Source: Pseudomonas sp.
GTDB taxonomy: Bacteria; Pseudomonadota; Gammaproteobacteria; Pseudomonadales; Pseudomonadaceae
Assembly (NCBI GenBank): GCA_003488145.1
Contig: DNMQ01000423.1
Location: forward strand, 1 to 9,884
Direction: 5' to 3'
Length of the DNA: 9,884 nucleotides
Below, one piece after another: positions 8,123 through 9,884 of this stretch. How positions within the stretch are numbered: position 1 is the stretch's first letter; the number at the start of each line of letters is the position of its first letter. Position numbers and translations under genes: made by a program. Under the pieces are notes generated by a model, which saw nothing but the letters and a program-made list of their open reading frames with translations, had not been told where the DNA came from and ran no database searches.

Positions 8123-9646
8123 ATGTTTCTCGGGATCGATTGCGGCACCCAGGGCACCAAGGCGCTGTTGCTCGACGCCAATAACGGGCGCGTGCTCGGC
8201 CAGGGCTCGGCCGGCCACGATTTGATCAGCGGACCCAATGGCCGGCGCGAGCAGGACACCGAGCAGTGGACCGCCGCTTTCGCCAGCGCTACCGCCGCGG
8301 CACTCGCCGAGGCCGGAGTCGACGGCGATGCCGTGCTGGGCATTGGTGTATCCGGGCAGCAGCATGGCTTGGTTACGCTCGATGCCGCGGGCCGCGTGTT
8401 GCGCCCGGCCAAGCTCTGGTGCGACACGGAGTCGGCTACGGAGAATCAGCACCTGCTCGACTGGCTGGGCGGTCAACAGGGTTCGCTGCAACGCCTCGGT
8501 ATCGTCATCGCACCGGGCTACACGGTGTCCAAGCTGCTGTGGATGAAGGAGCAGCACCCCGCGCTGTTCGCTCGCATCGCCCATATCCTGCTACCCCACG
8601 ACTACCTCAATTACTGGCTGACCGGGCGTTGCGTAAGCGAATACGGCGACGCCTCCGGCACCGGCTATCTCGATGTGCGCACCCGGCAGTGGGCGTTCGA
8701 CATCCTGCGGTATGTCGATCCCAGCGGCCGTCTGGAGGCGGCGCTGCCGGAGCTGATCGAACCCCATCAGCCGGTCGGCCGGCTACGCCCCGAACTTGCC
8801 GTCCGGCTGGGCCTGAACTCCCAGGCCATCGTCGCGAGCGGCGGTGGCGACAACATGATGGGCGCCATCGGCACCGACAACATCCGCCCCGGCGCGATCA
8901 CCATGAGCCTGGGAACCTCTGGCACGCTCTACGCGTTCTCCGGGGAACCTCGGGTCAGTCCGCAGCCATCAGTCGCGACGTTCTGCTCGTCCAGCGGGGG
9001 CTGGCTGCCGCTGATCTGCACCATGAACCTGACCAACGCCAACGCGGCGATTCGCGACCTGCTGGAGCTGGACCTCGATGCGTTCAACGCGCTGGTGGCG
9101 CAGGCGCCGATCGGCTGCGAGGGCGTCACCATGCTGCCATTTCTCAACGGTGAGCGCGTCCCCGCCCTGCCCCAGGCCAGCGCCAGCCTGCACGGCCTGA
9201 CCGCCGACAACCTGAGCCGCGCCAACCTCTGCCGCGCCGTGCTCGAAGGCGTGACCTTCGGTCTGCGCTACGGGCTGGACCTGCTGCGCGAAAGCGGCAT
9301 TCGCAGCGAGCGGATCCAGCTCATCGGCGGCGGCGCGAAGAATCCGCTGTGGCGGCAGATCGTCGCCGACATGATGGCCACGCCGGTAGTCTGCACCCGC
9401 CACAGCGAGGCCGCGGCGCTGGGCGGCGCGATCCAGGCGGCATGGTGCCATGCGCGACAGCAGGATCCCGAAGCCAGCCTCCAAGCCATCTGCTCGCGCT
9501 GCGTCAGCCTGGACGAAGACACCGCGGTCGCGCCGGTCGCCGAGTCGGTCCGGGCCTATGAGCAGGCCTATCGGCGCTATCGGGAGCTGGTGGCCAGCAC
9601 CTACGGCGGGCAGACACCACCGGAGCTGACGCCGGTCGCCTCCTGA
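8123..9646 (+). CDS. mtlY: Xylulokinase MtlY (FGGY carbohydrate kinase)
   Basis: Phosphorylates D-xylulose, formed by MtlD from D-arabitol, to xylulose 5-phosphate for the pentose phosphate pathway. From ATG 8123 the protein has 507 residues. It shows the N-terminal phosphate-binding motif FLGIDCGTQGTKA (2-14), the sugar-binding GVSGQQHG (75-82), FGGY signature 1 around Y133-W140 (YTVSKLLW), a GGGD motif with the presumed catalytic Asp243, and the C-terminal ATP-site segment IGGGAKNPLW (401-410). Start choice: an in-frame GTG at 8108 overlaps the mtlD stop codon and would add five residues (M-T-G-C-G). I prefer ATG 8123 because it sits right at the conserved first strand and has the G-rich GGGGTG at 8113-8118, though both ribosome sites are weak and coupling to mtlD translation is likely. 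It is the last gene of the operon here. Confidence 0.92.
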   Translation: MFLGIDCGTQGTKALLLDANNGRVLGQGSAGHDLISGPNGRREQDTEQWTAAFASATAAALAEAGVDGDAVLGIGVSGQQHGLVTLDAAGRVLRPAKLWCDTESATENQHLLDWLGGQQGSLQRLGIVIAPGYTVSKLLWMKEQHPALFARIAHILLPHDYLNYWLTGRCVSEYGDASGTGYLDVRTRQWAFDILRYVDPSGRLEAALPELIEPHQPVGRLRPELAVRLGLNSQAIVASGGGDNMMGAIGTDNIRPGAITMSLGTSGTLYAFSGEPRVSPQPSVATFCSSSGGWLPLICTMNLTNANAAIRDLLELDLDAFNALVAQAPIGCEGVTMLPFLNGERVPALPQASASLHGLTADNLSRANLCRAVLEGVTFGLRYGLDLLRESGIRSERIQLIGGGAKNPLWRQIVADMMATPVVCTRHSEAAALGGAIQAAWCHARQQDPEASLQAICSRCVSLDEDTAVAPVAESVRAYEQAYRRYRELVASTYGGQTPPELTPVAS

Positions 9647-9681
9647 GGCGCAGCGCTCGGTCACAGGCAAACGGTCATAAA

Positions 9682-9714
9682 AAAGGCAAAGCCACGGTGC
9701 GTGGCTTTGCCTTT
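9682..9714. terminator. Bidirectional intrinsic terminator between mtlY and the convergent gene
   Basis: A perfect 15-bp inverted repeat (arms 9682-9696 and 9700-9714, loop GTG) lies 35 nt after the mtlY stop and 23 nt after the stop of the minus-strand gene. On the minus strand the stem is followed by six Ts (complement of A9679-A9684), a classical terminator. On the + strand the tail is TTTGGTCCTTT, so termination of the mtl operon should be less sharp. The gap 9647-9737 holds nothing else that I can support. Confidence 0.88.
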
Positions 9715-9737
9715 GGTCCTTTCCCCGGGACGACGCC

Positions 9738-9884
9738 TTAGCGGCTGCGCAGCGCCTCGCGCGGCACGTACTTGCCAAGCTCGTGACGAGCAATGGCCAC
9801 CCGATGCACCTCGTCCGGACCATCGGCCAGGCGCAGGGTACGCTGCATCGCCCACCAGTGCGCCAGCGGGAAGTCCTCGGAAAC
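9738..9884 (-). CDS. Acyl-CoA dehydrogenase family protein, C-terminal end only
   Basis: The complement strand is open from the right edge to a TAA at 9738-9740, giving 48 residues that end in A-L-R-S-R. They include [19 protein letters not shown] followed by an IARHELGKY segment. [10 protein letters not shown] is the characteristic C-terminal cofactor-contacting stretch of the acyl-CoA dehydrogenase / ACAD10-11-like family, flavoproteins that oxidise acyl-CoA thioesters. The catalytic domain lies outside the window, so substrate and exact subfamily cannot be judged. The gene converges on the mtl operon, shares its terminator and has no obvious functional link to polyol use. Confidence 0.8.
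   Translation of the reverse strand, partial: VSEDFPLAHWWAMQRTLRLADGPDEVHRVAIARHELGKYVPREALRSR

Noticed and set aside
8969..9823. Minus-strand open frame (284 codons) spanning the terminator and the 3' part of mtlY
   Set aside because: It would run through the 15-bp terminator and overlap the acyl-CoA dehydrogenase end in another frame; no recognisable product.

Overview
The window reads as GC-rich Pseudomonas-type chromosome (Pseudomonas sensu lato, possibly the Stutzerimonas group; the genus is an inference from gene set, codon bias and regulatory motifs). It holds an almost complete polyol (mannitol / D-arabitol / sorbitol) uptake and catabolism locus. All its genes are on the + strand in the order mtlZ (5'-truncated by the window edge), mtlR, mtlE, mtlF, mtlG, mtlK, mtlD, mtlY. 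A minus-strand acyl-CoA dehydrogenase gene runs into the locus from the right edge and only its last 48 codons are visible.

Layout: 1-930 fructokinase MtlZ; 931-996 a short gap with a good sigma70-type promoter for mtlR; 997-1902 AraC-type activator MtlR; 1903-2200 the control region of the transport/catabolic operon; 2201-5376 periplasmic binding protein and two permease subunits (mtlEFG); 5423-6526 the ATPase (mtlK); 6633-8111 mannitol 2-dehydrogenase (mtlD); 8123-9646 xylulokinase (mtlY); 9682-9714 a long hairpin serving as a shared terminator for the convergent genes; 9738-9884 the acyl-CoA dehydrogenase tail.

How it works together: MtlE captures polyol in the periplasm, MtlFG form the channel and MtlK powers import. 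MtlD oxidises mannitol (and sorbitol) to fructose and arabitol to xylulose. MtlZ phosphorylates fructose and MtlY phosphorylates xylulose, feeding central metabolism. The mtlE control region carries a near-exact match to the MtlR operator described for P. fluorescens, next to a plausible -35/-10 pair. Its leader has six consecutive ARN triplets, the expected Hfq/Crc catabolite-repression target, followed by a hairpin abutting the Shine-Dalgarno. A second, four-triplet ARN run overlaps the mtlK ribosome binding site.

This is a known type of system and I see no undescribed one. The points worth a second look are the placement of mtlZ upstream of mtlR rather than at the operon's end, the layered regulatory architecture of the mtlE leader, the internal ARN site at mtlK, and strong hairpins in the mtlE-mtlF and mtlK-mtlD gaps.
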